Assembly (NCBI RefSeq): GCF_000213175.1
Contig: NW_009799101.1
Location: forward strand, 1,108,135-1,172,134
Origin: Neurospora tetrasperma FGSC 2508
Lineage: Eukaryota > Ascomycota > Sordariomycetes > Sordariales > Sordariaceae
Direction: 5' to 3'
DNA: 64,000 nt
A program made the translations under genes and the position numbers. Below the pieces are notes generated by a model, which did not search any database, was not told the DNA's origin, and saw only the letters and a program-made list of their open reading frames with translations. Below, one piece after another: positions 25,001 to 38,000 of the stretch (positions are counted from its first letter, which is position 1; each line of letters starts with the position of its first letter).

Positions 25001-25840
25001 TGGAGCCAGGACGTAGGGGTTGGTGGGTACCAATTGAGGGTAATGAGGGAGCTTACCCGGGATTATTACCCCTAATATATACACATCGTACCTGTATTGA
25101 TCGTTACTCCCTCCACGCAGACCTACACACACGCCTTTGCATTTAACGAAGTAGTTCATCTAGCACAGCATCGCATCTGGGGAAGCCAGGTAGGTACCAC
25201 CGGTGCTAGCTCCGGAGTACCTAATGTAGGGATCTGTCCTCTCGTTCCTGCGTCTCAAAGTGCTTCAGCCGGTCGAGCATTTAGCTGAAGTGTAACACTC
25301 AGTCAGCCCTATAAGTAAGTATATTCTGGAACATCAAAAGCTTCATAATCTCAAGACGGAGGCGCCCAACTACCAACTTGGTTATGATCGATCCCTCGTC
25401 AACACCTCGTTATAAACTGATACCAGACCTCCCGTACTTTCCATGTCTTGACTCATGCTAAGCATGGGACGATGCTGCTGTCCCGCCCTGGAAGTGGAGA
25501 TGAAGAGCAATATTGGCTTTATCCCTGGCAACAAGGAGAAGAAAGGGGGAGGCGCTCAAAGAGGTACGGTATTCCGCTTGAGGTAAACAGTCCCTCTCGT
25601 CACGCTATCTCTCAAGAACAAACAAAACAAGTCAAATATGCACAAGGCAGTCTTCAAAACTCCAGATGGGTTTGCCACTTACACGTCGGCGGTATCTCAC
25701 AAATCGCCTTCCTTTATGTATATGCTTCAACATATCTTCGCACGAGCTTCATCTATACAGTGTATTCCACTCGAGCTCTCTTGATCCCCTTTCAGAAAGT
25801 ATGTAGGTAAGCACCATCTAAGTACTACTTGTTCCAAGAA
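19003..25840. other. gene-poor stretch
   Basis: No convincing gene. The longest frame (21590-22138, minus, 182 codons) lacks any recognisable domain. The only distinct structure is a G-quadruplex-type motif at 24580-24607. Confidence 0.5.
24580..24607 (+). other. G-quadruplex-type motif
   Basis: Five runs of three or four G separated by 2-3 nt loops (act, act, ct, att), fitting the G3+N1-7 rule on the plus strand. It sits 28 nt after a GTGTAGTGTAGTGT tract. Confidence 0.8.
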
Positions 25841-26683
25841 TCAACCCATTGGTACCCAGTGCTTAGCCCTTTTGATATGGCTAAACAGCTGGTTACGAGT
25901 CTCGAAGCTACCGGCGCACACCCTGCAAACAAAACCACTAGCGTTCGTCTTAATTCGCTTGTTGGCCTGTCGCTGCTGTGCCTCCTGGCGCTGTTTCGCC
26001 TCCATCTCCGCGTTGTCCAACTCTCGCTGCCGTTTTTGCTGCTCCTGATGTTTCATGATTTTTTCCTGCTCTCGCCTTAGCTCTTCCTCGCGCTTCAGCT
26101 TCTGCAATTGTTCTTCTTCCTCCTCCTCCTCCTCCTTTTTCCGCCTCAGTTCAGTAGCAAGCCGCTGCCGCCGCTGCTCTTGCAAGACAAGACGATACTC
26201 CTCCCTTTCTTTCTCCAGCTTTGCTATCGTCTTCTTCGCTTTTCTGTGAGGATGTTCGCTTCTATCCCGCTTCTTGCAGATCTCTGGCCGCTTATACCCG
26301 GGTGCGCGCCGGCGCGTTTCTCTGTCCATAGCGTGCCCATATTCTTCAAGGTGCTCGAATAGCGCATCGCGGCTGTCAAAGTCGTCGTCACAGAACATGC
26401 AAGACCTCTTGAACCTCTCTTGTTGGCGGCCATAGAAAGCTTTCAATTCAAAGGGTTCAGAAAGGTCTTCATTAATCGGATGCTCTCCGGGCATGAGATC
26501 TCGATAGTGATTGGGGTTTTTGGCGAGATGGTAGAAGAGATATTCTCGGTAGGGGAAGGATAATTCACATCCGAGGCAAGTCAGTGTAGGATCGATAAAT
26601 TCCAACCTCTTCCCTGATGTAGGGTTGTCGAGAGCCACTGCTTCTTGTTGGAGGTCCCAAGGGTCAAACGAGCGGAGTGACAT
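25841..26683 (-). CDS. coiled-coil/C2H2 zinc-finger module, probably the C-terminal part of kinase K2
   Basis: An open frame of 280 codons from an ATG at 26683. It holds a Cys-x2-Cys unit (LTCLGCELSFPYREYLFYH), a second C2H2-like finger (CMFCDDDFDSRDALFEH), a long Glu/Lys/Arg/Gln coiled coil and a terminal finger CRVCAGSFETRNQLFSH with Cys-x2-Cys-x12-His-x5-His spacing. The upstream kinase would stop only 50 bp before this ATG if unspliced, too close for two independent genes. A GTAAGT donor lies exactly at the end of the kinase domain. A single fused kinase-zinc-finger protein is therefore likely, but none of the simple canonical splice pairs I tried keeps the frame through the first residues here. 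One pair, through a 15-nt mini-exon and acceptor ggaag, does work but skips the first 21 codons. It is paralogous to the fragment at 518-1045. Confidence 0.7.
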   Translation of the reverse strand: MSLRSFDPWDLQQEAVALDNPTSGKRLEFIDPTLTCLGCELSFPYREYLFYHLAKNPNHYRDLMPGEHPINEDLSEPFELKAFYGRQQERFKRSCMFCDDDFDSRDALFEHLEEYGHAMDRETRRRAPGYKRPEICKKRDRSEHPHRKAKKTIAKLEKEREEYRLVLQEQRRQRLATELRRKKEEEEEEEEQLQKLKREEELRREQEKIMKHQEQQKRQRELDNAEMEAKQRQEAQQRQANKRIKTNASGFVCRVCAGSFETRNQLFSHIKRAKHWVPMG

Positions 26684-26733
26684 ACCTGTGCTTCGTGAAC
26701 CTGCGCCAGCTTAGAAACGGGAGGTTTCACCCA

Positions 26734-27913
26734 TTAAGAATCTTTGGGGGGCGGAGAATAACTTACGGGTTGCTTCATATTCATAACCGTTCTCTCCATG
26801 GAGAGCCACTCGTGATCCATGATCTCGTCCATGTCCATTCTTTGCCGCGAGTTCGCATGCATAGTTCCCATGATGAAGTCGATGCAAAACCCGGTTGAAA
26901 GACCCAAAACCTGGGAAGGGAAGCATCGTATACCGGCACGGTACTGGAGAAGGTATTGTGGTTGCTCAAAGGGCGGGGAGCCGGTACACATGCAAAATAC
27001 GATGGCTCCTAGTGCCCAGATGTCGACCGCCGCCGTATACGCATCCGATGATTCGAATAGCTCGGGAGCGATATAGCCATACGTACCAATATAGTGGGTG
27101 TACAATGTAGGGCCGGCGATGTTTCTGGCAATGCCAAAGTCTGCGAGCTTGACCTTCCATCCAGGGCCTGGCGTATCAATGAGGATATTCTTGAAATTCA
27201 CAGCGGTATTAGATCCGAGCAGTGTAAATATGGCTGGAAACCCTTTTGTAACATATTGTGAGGGTGGTGGGTGATATGCAGGCATACCAAGGGCTTGAGA
27301 TCTCTGTGGAGGAAGCCTGTTTGATGCATGTAACGCAATCCGATCGCGACCTGTTTCGCAATTAAAGATCCTTCGGTTTCAGGGAAAGGCGCGTTGTCAT
27401 CTATATATTGCTGGAGGTCGCCGTACGGCGTGAACTCCATCGCAATGTACAGATTACTAAGGTCTTCGAACCAGCCGAGGAATTGGACAAAGTGTTGTTG
27501 ATACTGCCCATGATTAGAGGTGCAATCGCATCACTTGGTCAGTAATTGTTGCTTTTTGCTCCCGTTCAAACGGTAGGCGCTATGTTCAGATAGGAAGAAC
27601 CACTCACCCTGGGATCGTTCTTCTTGGAGAAAGTAGCGAGAGCTTGGAGCTCCCGCTGCGATGACTTGAGAAAGCCGGCTTGCTCTTTGCTGATTCTTTT
27701 GACGGCACGCAGTTTACCTGGAAAAAACCCGTGTTCACACTTTTCCTTATAGACCTCTCCGAATGTACCCTCTCCCAATAAGTGGATGGGACGCCATTGT
27801 TCAAAAGCGCCTCCGGGAACTGCATGGTGACGGAGCTTTGCATTTGGATGGTGTTCATCGAAAGCACTCCCGATCCTCCAATCCTTCAGAGGGGCCTCTA
27901 GAAAGCTTTCCAT
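26734..27913 (-). CDS. Ser/Thr protein kinase K2
   Basis: Complete protein kinase catalytic domain with exons 27913-27608, 27503-27288 and 27189-26767 (to the GTAAGT donor) or to the unspliced stop at 26734. Order of motifs: Gly loop LGEGTFGEVYK, the lysine in RAVKRI, hinge IAMEFTPYGDLQQYI, HRDLKPL joined through the second intron to NILID, ADFGIARN, YIAPELF, and the D-W-ALGAIVFCM F-helix region. All catalytic residues are present, so it should be active. The kinase is near the CAMK/Ca2+-calmodulin-like or NEK-like groups in look, but I cannot place it. Intron positions match K1. The C-terminal partner is the C2H2 module at 25841-26683. No transmembrane segment or targeting signal is seen. 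Confidence 0.85.
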
Positions 27914-29777
27914 AGTTCATGGAGAAATATTTCCTTGATGGGTCTTGCCGTTGAAGGCTGTTGTTGAAGTTGGGGGCGTGAGAGGGGAGTATTCGTTCTG
28001 GGGCCATGTTGTTGCTGTTTGACTAACGCTATTCAATCGCGACTGTTTGCTGTCAGATATTTCGTATATGCAGGTAGCTATACGAAGTATCTATACGAAA
28101 GGATCTGATCACTTCGGGGGATCAGTCCGGATCGTCCCAGCCACGTGTAAACTAGTACGACGCCAATCCTTCCAGTCTTGTTTTTCCTTCTTTAAAGCAA
28201 TAAGAAAAGTCTTTTTTCAACCATTCTCTTTGACCTTTGACACATAGGACCACGGAAAGCCCTTGGGAGAAGTAAAGACTGCACGGAATCCCTCTCAGGT
28301 AATTTGAACTTTTCGTATATCCAAAAGATAGCTCTGATTAAGTATAGGAGACAACAAAGGATTGAAACCGACGAGTGTCAAGCAAGACTTTTTGTTTGGG
28401 GATGCTTGCCGAGACCCCAAAAGCGAGACAATCATTGTTGCATGTCCACAAAGATCTCGTCTTTCAATCAACGACAGTAATTCTTTTGAATTTCTTCCAC
28501 GATTACGGGATCGAATCCCCCCATGGGAAGATGATGCTACCCGAGGGGTCTTCACGCTTGTACAAGATGATCTCAAAATTGATGAGTGTCAGTGTTGGGG
28601 TTGCCAGTTTCGGTGCCACGACACACAATTCGCAAATCGCCCGTTTTTTTTTCTTCTTTTTTTTTTTACCCCGTCAATGTCAGGAACCTTAATATTTCAT
28701 GATTCTATACATGCAACATCGATGGTGATTGGATGTGCAAAACTTTCATAGTCGTGTCATACTCACTCTCTACTAAGAAACATTTTGATCACAATCAAGC
28801 AATGCATTCTTTCACGATTTCTGAATCTTATGACTGTTCGTTTCCTTAAATCCACACACTGGTGGTACTACCTTCGTTATGCTAAACATCTGCCGTAGGT
28901 ATCTCAAGGTCTATGAAAGCGACAGGGAAATGCAAATGATTCCTAAACTTTTGACAACCGTCCATACCTAAGTCGAACCGTGTACCCGAGCGCCGAAAAT
29001 GCTAAACCAGATGCCTGTAAGCAAATTCTTATGCCTCCATCCTAGAGAACTGGCCACTATGATGACCGAGAGATACAGAAGCAAAGTTGAATATGTCCAA
29101 CGAGATGTGAACATGGATACAAAAATAGGAACAAATTACATGAAGACCATGTAGGTCGAGACTCGACCCTGGCTTTCCAGGGCAATGCACCTGTCGAGCA
29201 TCTATCCTCTCTCTCTTTTGGCCAAACTTGACAATTGTGTGTCCATAGCCTGTTGTACATCCTGCAAGCATATGAGAGAAAGAGTGAATTGCGGCATCGA
29301 TTGGGTGACTGATCTTATGAAGTTGTACTTGCAAGTCAAGCACGTAGTATAACAGTGAATTTGTGCCTTTATTGAAGGGGAGAGCAAACATCGTGGTGTA
29401 GTGGAAGCGTTGTATCCGTATCCCATCGAATACTGGCAGTCGATCGTTGGTGGCAGACTACCACGCGCTTTGCTGGTGAAGTGGAATAACTGGGCAGAAT
29501 CTCCGAAAAGAAGCCATAGTTGCTGCGGCGAGGTATGCTGATGTACATGTCTAAAATCTCACTGCAGGGGATATTGTTGCCGATTGTGTGATACCGTCTC
29601 AAGGCGGTGGTGCTCCATGGCTTGATGTCGATTACTTGTAGAATGCGGTCGTCCTTGTGCATCGATGGACCGCATATCGAACCATGTTGAGAAGTGCCGA
29701 CCATTGAAAGGTTAAGTTGAAGCAAGACAGTGCTAGGGCGCAGTGTCGTAGTTTTGGGTAAAATCCTATTGAGATCT
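27914..29777. other. intergenic: K2 promoter side and pus7 3' side
   Basis: No gene seen. Small open frames lack domains. The part next to 29777 is presumably the pus7 3' UTR. Confidence 0.55.
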
Positions 29778-32586
29778 CTAGTTTCCATCAAAGGAGACGT
29801 CGTCAGCGGCGTCCTCCTCCTCCAAGGTGCCCATGAGCTCACGGAGAACAACAGTTGCATAGTTGCTGCTTCTCAGCTGGAACTTGAGAATAACAGCAAG
29901 CTTGCTGGCATCAGGGCTACTACGAATAACCTCTGAATTGTCGACAGAAGCAAGAGGGTTCTCCGAGGGGGAATGAAGAACAGGGACAATCAGATTTGCC
30001 GTCTCCTTGGTGTCGGTTTCACCGTCCTTTTCGCCGTTGTGGATGACCATCGAGTTTTCGGTTGCAGCGAGCGCGGACTGGTTGATTTGGGGAGTAGCCT
30101 CGTGGGTAACAGCATCGACCTCCATAGTATCAGCCTTGGAAGCCGTGGACTCTTCAGTCAGCATGACGTCTTGCTCCTGCTTAATGGTGCCATCCTCTGA
30201 TTTGACGACCGTTTGTTGAGCGGTCGACTCGTAATAGAGATCCGATAATCCCTTGGCCAGCGTCGGCGTCTGGGTGGCGCTGGAGGAGATGATGCCATTG
30301 GTAGCATTATCGGTAACCTTCTCATTGATTTGCTCGACAGGCACCTTGGTCTCATACTCCTCCGTGTGACGCGCGATCTTAACGCGCTTGTCACTGCCGT
30401 CAAGCCCGGTCTGGATCCAAGTTTCTCTGGCTACGACCACTCTATCAGACTCCGGTGACTGGGAGGCCTTGCGGCGACGTTCATTGGTAATTGCCTGGTC
30501 ATACTGGGCAGTGTTGTTGGTGAAGTGCGCCCAATTCGCAAGGAGAGGCGGAGATGTGCGGGCCTTGGCCGTGGCGGCCTTCTTCTTTGCATTGGCCGCA
30601 TTGCAGAAGTCCAGGTCCGTAGGATACATCTGTTCTGTGTCATCGTTGTAGACGCGGATAGCGTATTGGGGTTCGCCGATAAACCGGCCCAACAGATGAC
30701 GATAGTTGCCGCTAAGGCTGAACTCCTTTTGGCGGCGACGCATGTCGTACGGATCCAAGCCACCGTTTTCTGTCTTCTTCATGAAGTCAACATATGCCTT
30801 GCCAATCTCGTTCCGCGGGTAGATCACGTCGTAGCCAGGTGTAGGTAGGACAACGTCGAAAATGGTGTATTTTCCGCTTGCGATGTCTTCTTGTGTGAGG
30901 GCACGGGCTTGAGCGTAAAAGTTTTCGTTGTCCTCGGAATCGGCATCAGCAGGCGACTGGTCATTGCTGACCAATACCAGATCCCCTTCGACGACTGTAG
31001 GCCCGTACATGGCCCATCGCTTGCTGGCCATGTGATTCCAGACGTAGGATTGATAGGCGTGGATGTACATCATGCGCATACCACGAGTAATGCTCAGAAG
31101 GGCGCCCATGAAATCCTTCGAGTTCTTGCCAAGATGGCGGATGATGGCGGCCTCCGAGCTGAACCGCTTCGGAAGGATGGCCAATGCCTTCTCGGCGTTC
31201 CGGGTAGTCTTCCAGATGGTGATGGCCTTCGCACGATTGTAATCATCGCGGCTATTGTGGAAGTCGTTGGTGTGGGCGGGTTCTTGCTCTTCAAGGTCGA
31301 ACGCCTCATGCAAGAAGTGGTCCTCGACATGGAGGATGTCGTCAAGCACACCCTCGTAATCCTCCTTTAGCACCTTCATGCCCAGGAGGTGGGTACCGAT
31401 CGCATAGGTACCGAAACGTTGGAGGCCGTAATAGTTGATGTAGCCATGGCGCTGGAGGTAGGCCAGACCAAACTCAACTGCTTCTCGCAACTTCCTGACG
31501 CGCTGGTCGACAGAGCATCCCGCGCCTCCGAGCGGTTTGCAATTCTTGAGCGTGATTACGAACTCGTTGCCGCCGTGCTGACCCAACTGGAGAGGCTCCT
31601 TGGAATGAGAGAAATCACCAACCTTAATGTTGGGCAGGCGTGTGTTGAGCCAAATCAAGTTCGAGGCTCGCTGGCGGTGTACGCTGATGCGTTGAACTGT
31701 ACCAGCGCGACGATCCTTGGTTCCAGCGAAGCCAAAGTTGGTGGCCTTCACCTTGAGTAGACGGGCAATGGTGTTCACTGCGTCCATGGTATCCTTGTTC
31801 TCCTTGTACATGGTGAAGTGGAGATACTCGCCGCCCAGCTGAGTAAAGCTCTTGCTCTGATCCCGTGAGCGGCTGTTGTTGCTGTTATTGGCGCGGGGCC
31901 CATGTCCACCCACCCGGTTGTTCTTTGACCACTTTGAAGGGGTAGCGGTGATGACGCCAGTGTTATTGGCGAGTGTCTCGATGCGATTGTCGAAGATACG
32001 GCGGATCTCTTGGTGAAGGCTAGCGCGCTGGGCGCGATCGGTGATGGGGTCGAAAACCACAGTCCGCTCTCCAGCGGAAATGGTCTGCTTCGCCTGAACA
32101 GCTTCATCGAGCTTGATCAGCTTCTCAGTGGCCGACTCACCAATCAAGTCGACCAGCCTTTTCCTGTCTTCATCGGAAACAGGCTCGATTTCGATTCCGG
32201 GCTCAGTGGAAGGAGCGACAGTGTCTGGTGTAGGTTTGGCTGGTGCAGGCTATGTATGGAGTTAGTACATAAGGACTCGACGAATATTACCTATGGCATG
32301 TAACAACAAACCTTGGGTACCGATGGCTGCTGCTCCTCATACTCGCGGAGGTGAACGGTTGTGCCATCCTTGCGGATTTCATAAACAAGGAAGTCGGTAT
32401 AGCTGTATATATAGTCAGAATTAGCTGCACATCAAGTCAAAGTGATTAGCTTGGATGAAGAACTTACCGCTTTCTGATGTCACCAGTCCAGGAGAAGTTA
32501 ATCGAAGCTGAGCGTTGCGTGATGCCGAGATTCTTCTCTGAAGCAGCACGCACAGCAGGCACATGAGTGCCCTGGCGCTGAGCCAT
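29778..32586 (-). CDS. pus7: tRNA/snRNA pseudouridine synthase Pus7 (TruD family)
   Basis: 893 aa from three exons: 32586-32468, 32402-32312 and 32249-29778. Pus7 converts uridine to pseudouridine in U2 snRNA, position 13 of several tRNAs, and some mRNAs. The TruD motif NFGFAGTKDRRAGTVQR contains the catalytic Asp (in the GTKDRR element). Other family segments are GNEFVITLKN, YINYYGLQRFGT and the late LPTPGYDVIYPRN. The first two exons give the expected N-terminus, which continues FLVYEIRKDGTTVHLRE. Long acidic/Ser/Thr-rich insertions interrupt the C-terminal half (about residues 600-820), which makes the protein longer than the ~680-aa yeast form. Introns have GTAAGT and GTTTGT donors. Confidence 0.93.
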
Positions 32587-35061
32587 GTTGAAGATGAGCT
32601 AGGATAAGGTTATTTCGACAAGTATGGCGCGTGACGATGCTGGCAGATATCGTTACAAGATATGAAACCGACGATAACTGAGTGTGTGAAGGCTAGCCAA
32701 GATGCTTGATTTTTGTTGTGGTGCGATGTTGGTGTGTCAAGCTATGGAGGGAGATGCTGAAGGGTATGTTGATGATTGCTTGATGGATGCTAGACGTTGT
32801 GAAATAAAACTGAGCCAGACAGGGATTCGTTTTTGGTCAGTCCATTCACAGCGGAGAAAGGTACAGACAGTGGGGGTCGCAGGGATCAAACAGCGACTGC
32901 AACTGATGGTACTGATGCACTGAGGATTGTCGAAAGCAAAACAGCGCAACGAATACTGAATACTTGTGAACAAAATCTTTTCCTTTGCCCTTTGCGTGTT
33001 TCGTCGTTTGTAGATTTTTGGCAGTGCTTTTGTGTGAGGAGGAAGGAGAGAATGGGCGAAGGAGCAGCACTTTTGAAGACCAAAAAGTTTAGACCGCTTT
33101 CACATTCACTGCGATGGTGAATTCTACACTGTGGGCAGAAAAGCGCAGCTGTGGGGGTGGGCCGCGGGGCATCTCAAGTGGAAGAGATCTGTGGGGAATC
33201 TAGGGTCCTCGCTTAGTTGATTGGTCAAAATATGGCTGACACTGAGAAGTACCTTGGTACCTCTGACGTCCCGTTCCTTCCTTTCCTTGAAGGTTTTTGC
33301 AACTCTTAAAATGAATCTCCCACGGAAACTCGCCTTCACTCCTGCCCAAATGACCCAAAGTTGGGGACAAACAAACGGCTGCCAGCTGACCATCCCAGAA
33401 CTCGGACACGAGATTGCGCAGTTCACCGAACCACTACATGTAGATACCAGTGGTAAAGCCTAACAACGGTGAGCCCCCATGTCATCTCTACTACTTCTCA
33501 TCCGAATTGGATGAATCGAACAAGACGTAGAGGTATGCTGCAGTCCAGAACTTTACCAAGGCGCCAAATCACGTCATTAGCAAAAGCCAAGCCACTCTAC
33601 GGTCTCTCTCTGTTTGCAGAATGTGCATAGGTGGTAGAGATTGTGTAACCCGAAAGAAGACAGCGGGTTTCGAGTGAAGGAGCGGACTCGAAGGATGGGA
33701 AGTGTGGAGGGGTAAGACTAGATGCCTATTTACATCAGCAAAGCAGGTCAAATTGCGAGTCCTGGGGAGGCCAGATCCGGCCCGAAACATGGCTGGATTG
33801 GATGAACGGTCCGGGCTCGAGTCCCAAACTTTTGGACAAGGAACGATGCTGAAGGCGGGCTCAGGTACCCGCACGTTCGAGACGTCGAGATTCAAGCCGA
33901 CTGCATGTGAGACAGCTTGCTTGATATTCATGCAGAGCAGCCATTGTGCATGGCTTCTACCTCCGGTTGTGCTTGTATCTCCGCTGTTTATAGTATCGAC
34001 GTGTAGCATGGTGCTCACTCATATCTAGGCAATTGAGCCCATCCAGTTGAGCAGAGTACCATGGTTGTCATGATGTGATCCTCTCCGAGACACAGGGCGA
34101 CGGGAGCTGCGGAGATCCAGCACAGAACCGAATAGCCGGGTCAAGATTTGAGCAACAAGTGGTTGACTTTGGTGTCCATCTTAAAGTCGAAACAACTTCT
34201 TTCCACTCGTTATTTTACAGTCAACAATGGGGTGTCGTTGAACGAGTTGAGGTGTGTTGCCCAAAGATGTAACCCTCCTGGAGGATCCATAACCCCACGA
34301 TCGTCCAGTCAAAAGCCATACAGTCCCGTTTAGTACTGGTTTGTTTGTTAGTTCGAGACCTCGTATCAACTTTCCTATGCATCTTCATAGCTAACTAATG
34401 CATGATCTTGTCTTAGATACGCTATTCCTGATATTCAAAATAATGTATCAAATCCTACTAATACCTTTTATCATTCATGCTAGCCATTTTGTTTTGTCCT
34501 CGAGAGGTTTGGGACTATTCGGGATAGATGCTCATTTAGTGTACAGAGTATGGTACAGTACCAAGTGTACCAAGCTAACAAAACAAACCAGTACTGGACT
34601 GTATGGACCACAGAGAACCCTGGGCTGTCATGGGTCTGGTTAGACGTGCATTAACGGCGATGTGTTTCACTGTGAGCATCTACGCCAAGATACAGGATCC
34701 CTAGGGGAACAATCGAGATGTTGAAGTGATGGAGTAAGGGAGAATCAGAATCTATAAAAGCGGTCGGGTATGCCCATATTCTTCCCTCGAGTCGTTGAAT
34801 TGGATAAGGTAGAGAACCCCGGCCGGACCTGGGAATATCAGTCACAAAGTCACAAGAACAACTTAACCTCGGTTTGAGGCGCCAAACAAGACAAACTAAC
34901 TCCCTGAGAAGAGCAACTACATCCAATCGAACGGGCACTGTCACCCCTGACGGTCCACTGCAAGCAACGCTACCATCAAATAAACGTTATCGACAACTGC
35001 AATCTCTCAGAGACCGGAGAGGTTCCCCAACTGGTCGGCAGTCAGCCAGTCATAGCAAAGA
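32587..35061. other. divergent intergenic region pus7 / alpha-actinin
   Basis: No gene seen. It holds both promoters and an inverted-repeat element at 34316-34606. Confidence 0.55.
34316..34606. mobile_element. 291-bp inverted-repeat element (MITE-like)
   Basis: The left arm (34316-34351) and right arm (34575-34606) are inverted copies starting ccatacagtcc. They differ by a 5-nt insertion in the left arm and one T in the right. The interior is non-coding and T-rich. No clear target duplication is seen, so it may be degraded or a simple palindrome. Confidence 0.5.
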
Positions 35062-38000
35062 ATGGAGATGCCGGGGGTGGAGATCGGCGAGCCAGGGCCG
35101 TCAGCGCAAAGTGGACAGCCGGCAGCGGCTCTGCCAGACCCAGCAACTGCCCCTGCTAGAGCAGCCGCCCAGTCACCCACCCAATCCACTAACAGCACGA
35201 CCTCCACCAGCGGCCCAGCCAGCTTGGCGAGGTCCAGGTCCAGCACCGGCGCCAGCACCAGCAGCCGGAGTTGGGGGGAGACGCACTCGGGAGGCCCAGC
35301 CCAAGTGGAAAAGTTCCCCGACTTGCCCACCCACACCACTAGTCCCGAACATCAACAGCAGCCTCTCCATCATCCTCATCATCGCCATCACCATCACCAC
35401 CAGCCTGCGTCCGAGGCTGTGAGACGAGACGGTACCTGCGCCCACACTGCTGAAGGAACCCCAACCCCCCCAGCAGCACCAGCAGCAGCAACACCAACCC
35501 CCGTCCCCAGGCTAAATACCGACCACACCGAACTTACAAGTCCCGGACCGCCGCCCGCCGCGTCTTGTCCTGCCATCGGCCGTCCTCCATCATTTTCGAT
35601 TCATTCGACTGCCTCGTTGTCCGATCACTCGAGTTCGCTATCAGACGGAGACTTGGTCTTTGATTCGCGTCGATCATCCGTTGTCACCAGCGCCTCGACC
35701 GCATCCGCATACAACTACCCCCTATCTTCTTCCTGTCACCAGCCCGACTCCTCCCCGGAGCAGCCGCTCACGCGTACTCGGCGGGACGCCAAACAATTGC
35801 ATGCCGCCCGTTTAGAGCGCTCAGGCTCGATCAGCCTAGCTCTAGCCAGCACAAAGAGGGAAACATCAAGCCCAGGACTCCGGAACCCGACCAGATTCCA
35901 GAGGGCTTCCTCCGAACCCACCCGCGCTCCAAAGCTAGTTACGGAGCAGCCAGCCGGCTTCACAAAGATGGCTTTTGCAGAGCAACAACAATGGATTACG
36001 GTCCAGCAAAAGACCTTCACCAAATGGCTAAACACCAAGATTGAGGTTCGCGGCCTCGAGGTCAAAGACCTTGTAAAAGACCTCAGCGATGCTGTACGTT
36101 ATGGATCTCCTTTGCCCTACTCACTAATCCAATGTTTCTTTCCGTCTCAAATCTGACAGCTAACCCCTTTTCCACGTCAACAGGTCATGCTTATCCATCT
36201 GCTAGAATGTCTTTCTGGCGACTCACTTGGACGCTATGCCGCCAAACCGAAGCTCAGGGTCCAGCGTTTCGAGAACGCCAACCTTGCGCTAAACTTTATC
36301 AAGTCACGAGGTATTCAGATGACAAACATAGGTGCCGAGGATATCGTGGATGGAAATCGAAAGATCATTCTAGGTCTCATCTGGACACTCATTCTGCGCT
36401 TCACCATCAACGACATCAACGAAGAAGGTATGACAGCCAAGGAGGGTCTGCTATTATGGTGTCAGCGCAAGACAGCGTGCTATGACGAAGTGGACGTCCG
36501 TGATTTCAGCGGCAGCTGGAATGACGGTCTGGCCTTCTGCGCCCTTCTCGATATCCACCGCCCCGATCTGATCGACTACGACGCCCTCGACAAGTCGGAC
36601 CATCGGGGAAACATGCAGTTGGCTTTTGATATCGCTCATGCGGAGATCGGTATCCCCAAGCTGCTCGATGTTGAGGATGTGTGCGACGTTGCCAAGCCCG
36701 ATGAGCGTTCGTTGATGACCTATATCGCCTACTGGTTCCACGCCTTCTCACAGATGGAGAAGGTCGAGAATGCCGGCCGTCGTGTGGAGAAGTTCTTCAA
36801 CAATATGCAAGGTGCCTGGGAAATGCAAAGCGCTTACGAGCGTAGAATGGCCGCTCTTCTCAAGGCTATCCGCGAGCAGGTCGTTTCTTGGAAGGGGTCA
36901 ACCTTCGATGGCACCTATGCCGATGCTAAGGCGCAGGCGTTCCAGTTTGCATCATACAAGAAGGGTAAGAAGAGAGAGTGGGTAGCGGAGAAGAGCGATC
37001 TCGCAACATTACTCGGAAATATCAAGACAAAGTTGGCCACATACCGACTACGGCCGTATGACCCACCAGCACATTTGAGAATGGAGGTGTTGGATGATGA
37101 ATGGAGCAACTTGTCCAAGGCGGAGATGAGCCGGGGACAGTTGATCAACGAAACTATTAGAGAGTATGTATCTTTTCTTTTTTACTGGTTTTCGCGCTGA
37201 AACTTTGCTGGAACTGCTGCTAACACCCCTACAGCATCAAAGACGCCCTCCGAAAATCCTTTGCCGACAAAGCCAACGATTTCGCTCTTGCCCTCAACAC
37301 CATGCAACTCGCCATCTCCGGGCTCGAAGGCGACGTAGAAGACCAGCTGCACCACGTCCGCAAGCTCTCCGAGAACCTGCCTCCACTAGACGCTTACCTC
37401 AAGACCATCGAGGCCGTCGACCTCAAGTGCCAGGAAGCCAACATTGAAGAAAACGACTTCACAACCTACAGTTACGACGAGCTCTGCTACGAGCTCTCCC
37501 TCGTCAAGTCCTCCGTCTCCAAGAAGCTTGCCTTCCTCGAGAACCAGATGGTGGCCCGCAACATGACCAACCTGACGCCCATCCAGCTCGAGGAGTTCGA
37601 GTCCGTGTTCCGACACTTTGACCGGGACGACACCAACTCGCTGTCCGAGCTCGAATTCAGCGCCGCCCTGGCCTCTTTGGGCCTTGTCTTCTCCGAAGAC
37701 GAAATGCACGAGTACTTCCTGTCTACCTCCAACGGCCGAGACCGCGTCACGTTCGAGCAGTTCATCCGCTTCATGGTGGACGTGACCGAGGACCAGAACA
37801 CGGCCGAGCAGGTGTTCCAGTCCTTCCGGGAAGTCGCCGACGGGAAACCCTACGTGACCGAAATGGACCTCCGCCACTCCTTGGTCCCCGACGAGGTTAT
37901 TGAGAAACTCATCGAGATCATCCCGAAGCACACCGGCCCGGACATGCAGAGCGACCGCGGCATGGAGCAGTACGATTACATTGCTTTTATGGAAAAGTTG

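Noticed and set aside
28495-28520. B-box-like gggatcgaatcccc
   Set aside because: No A box or cloverleaf upstream on either strand.
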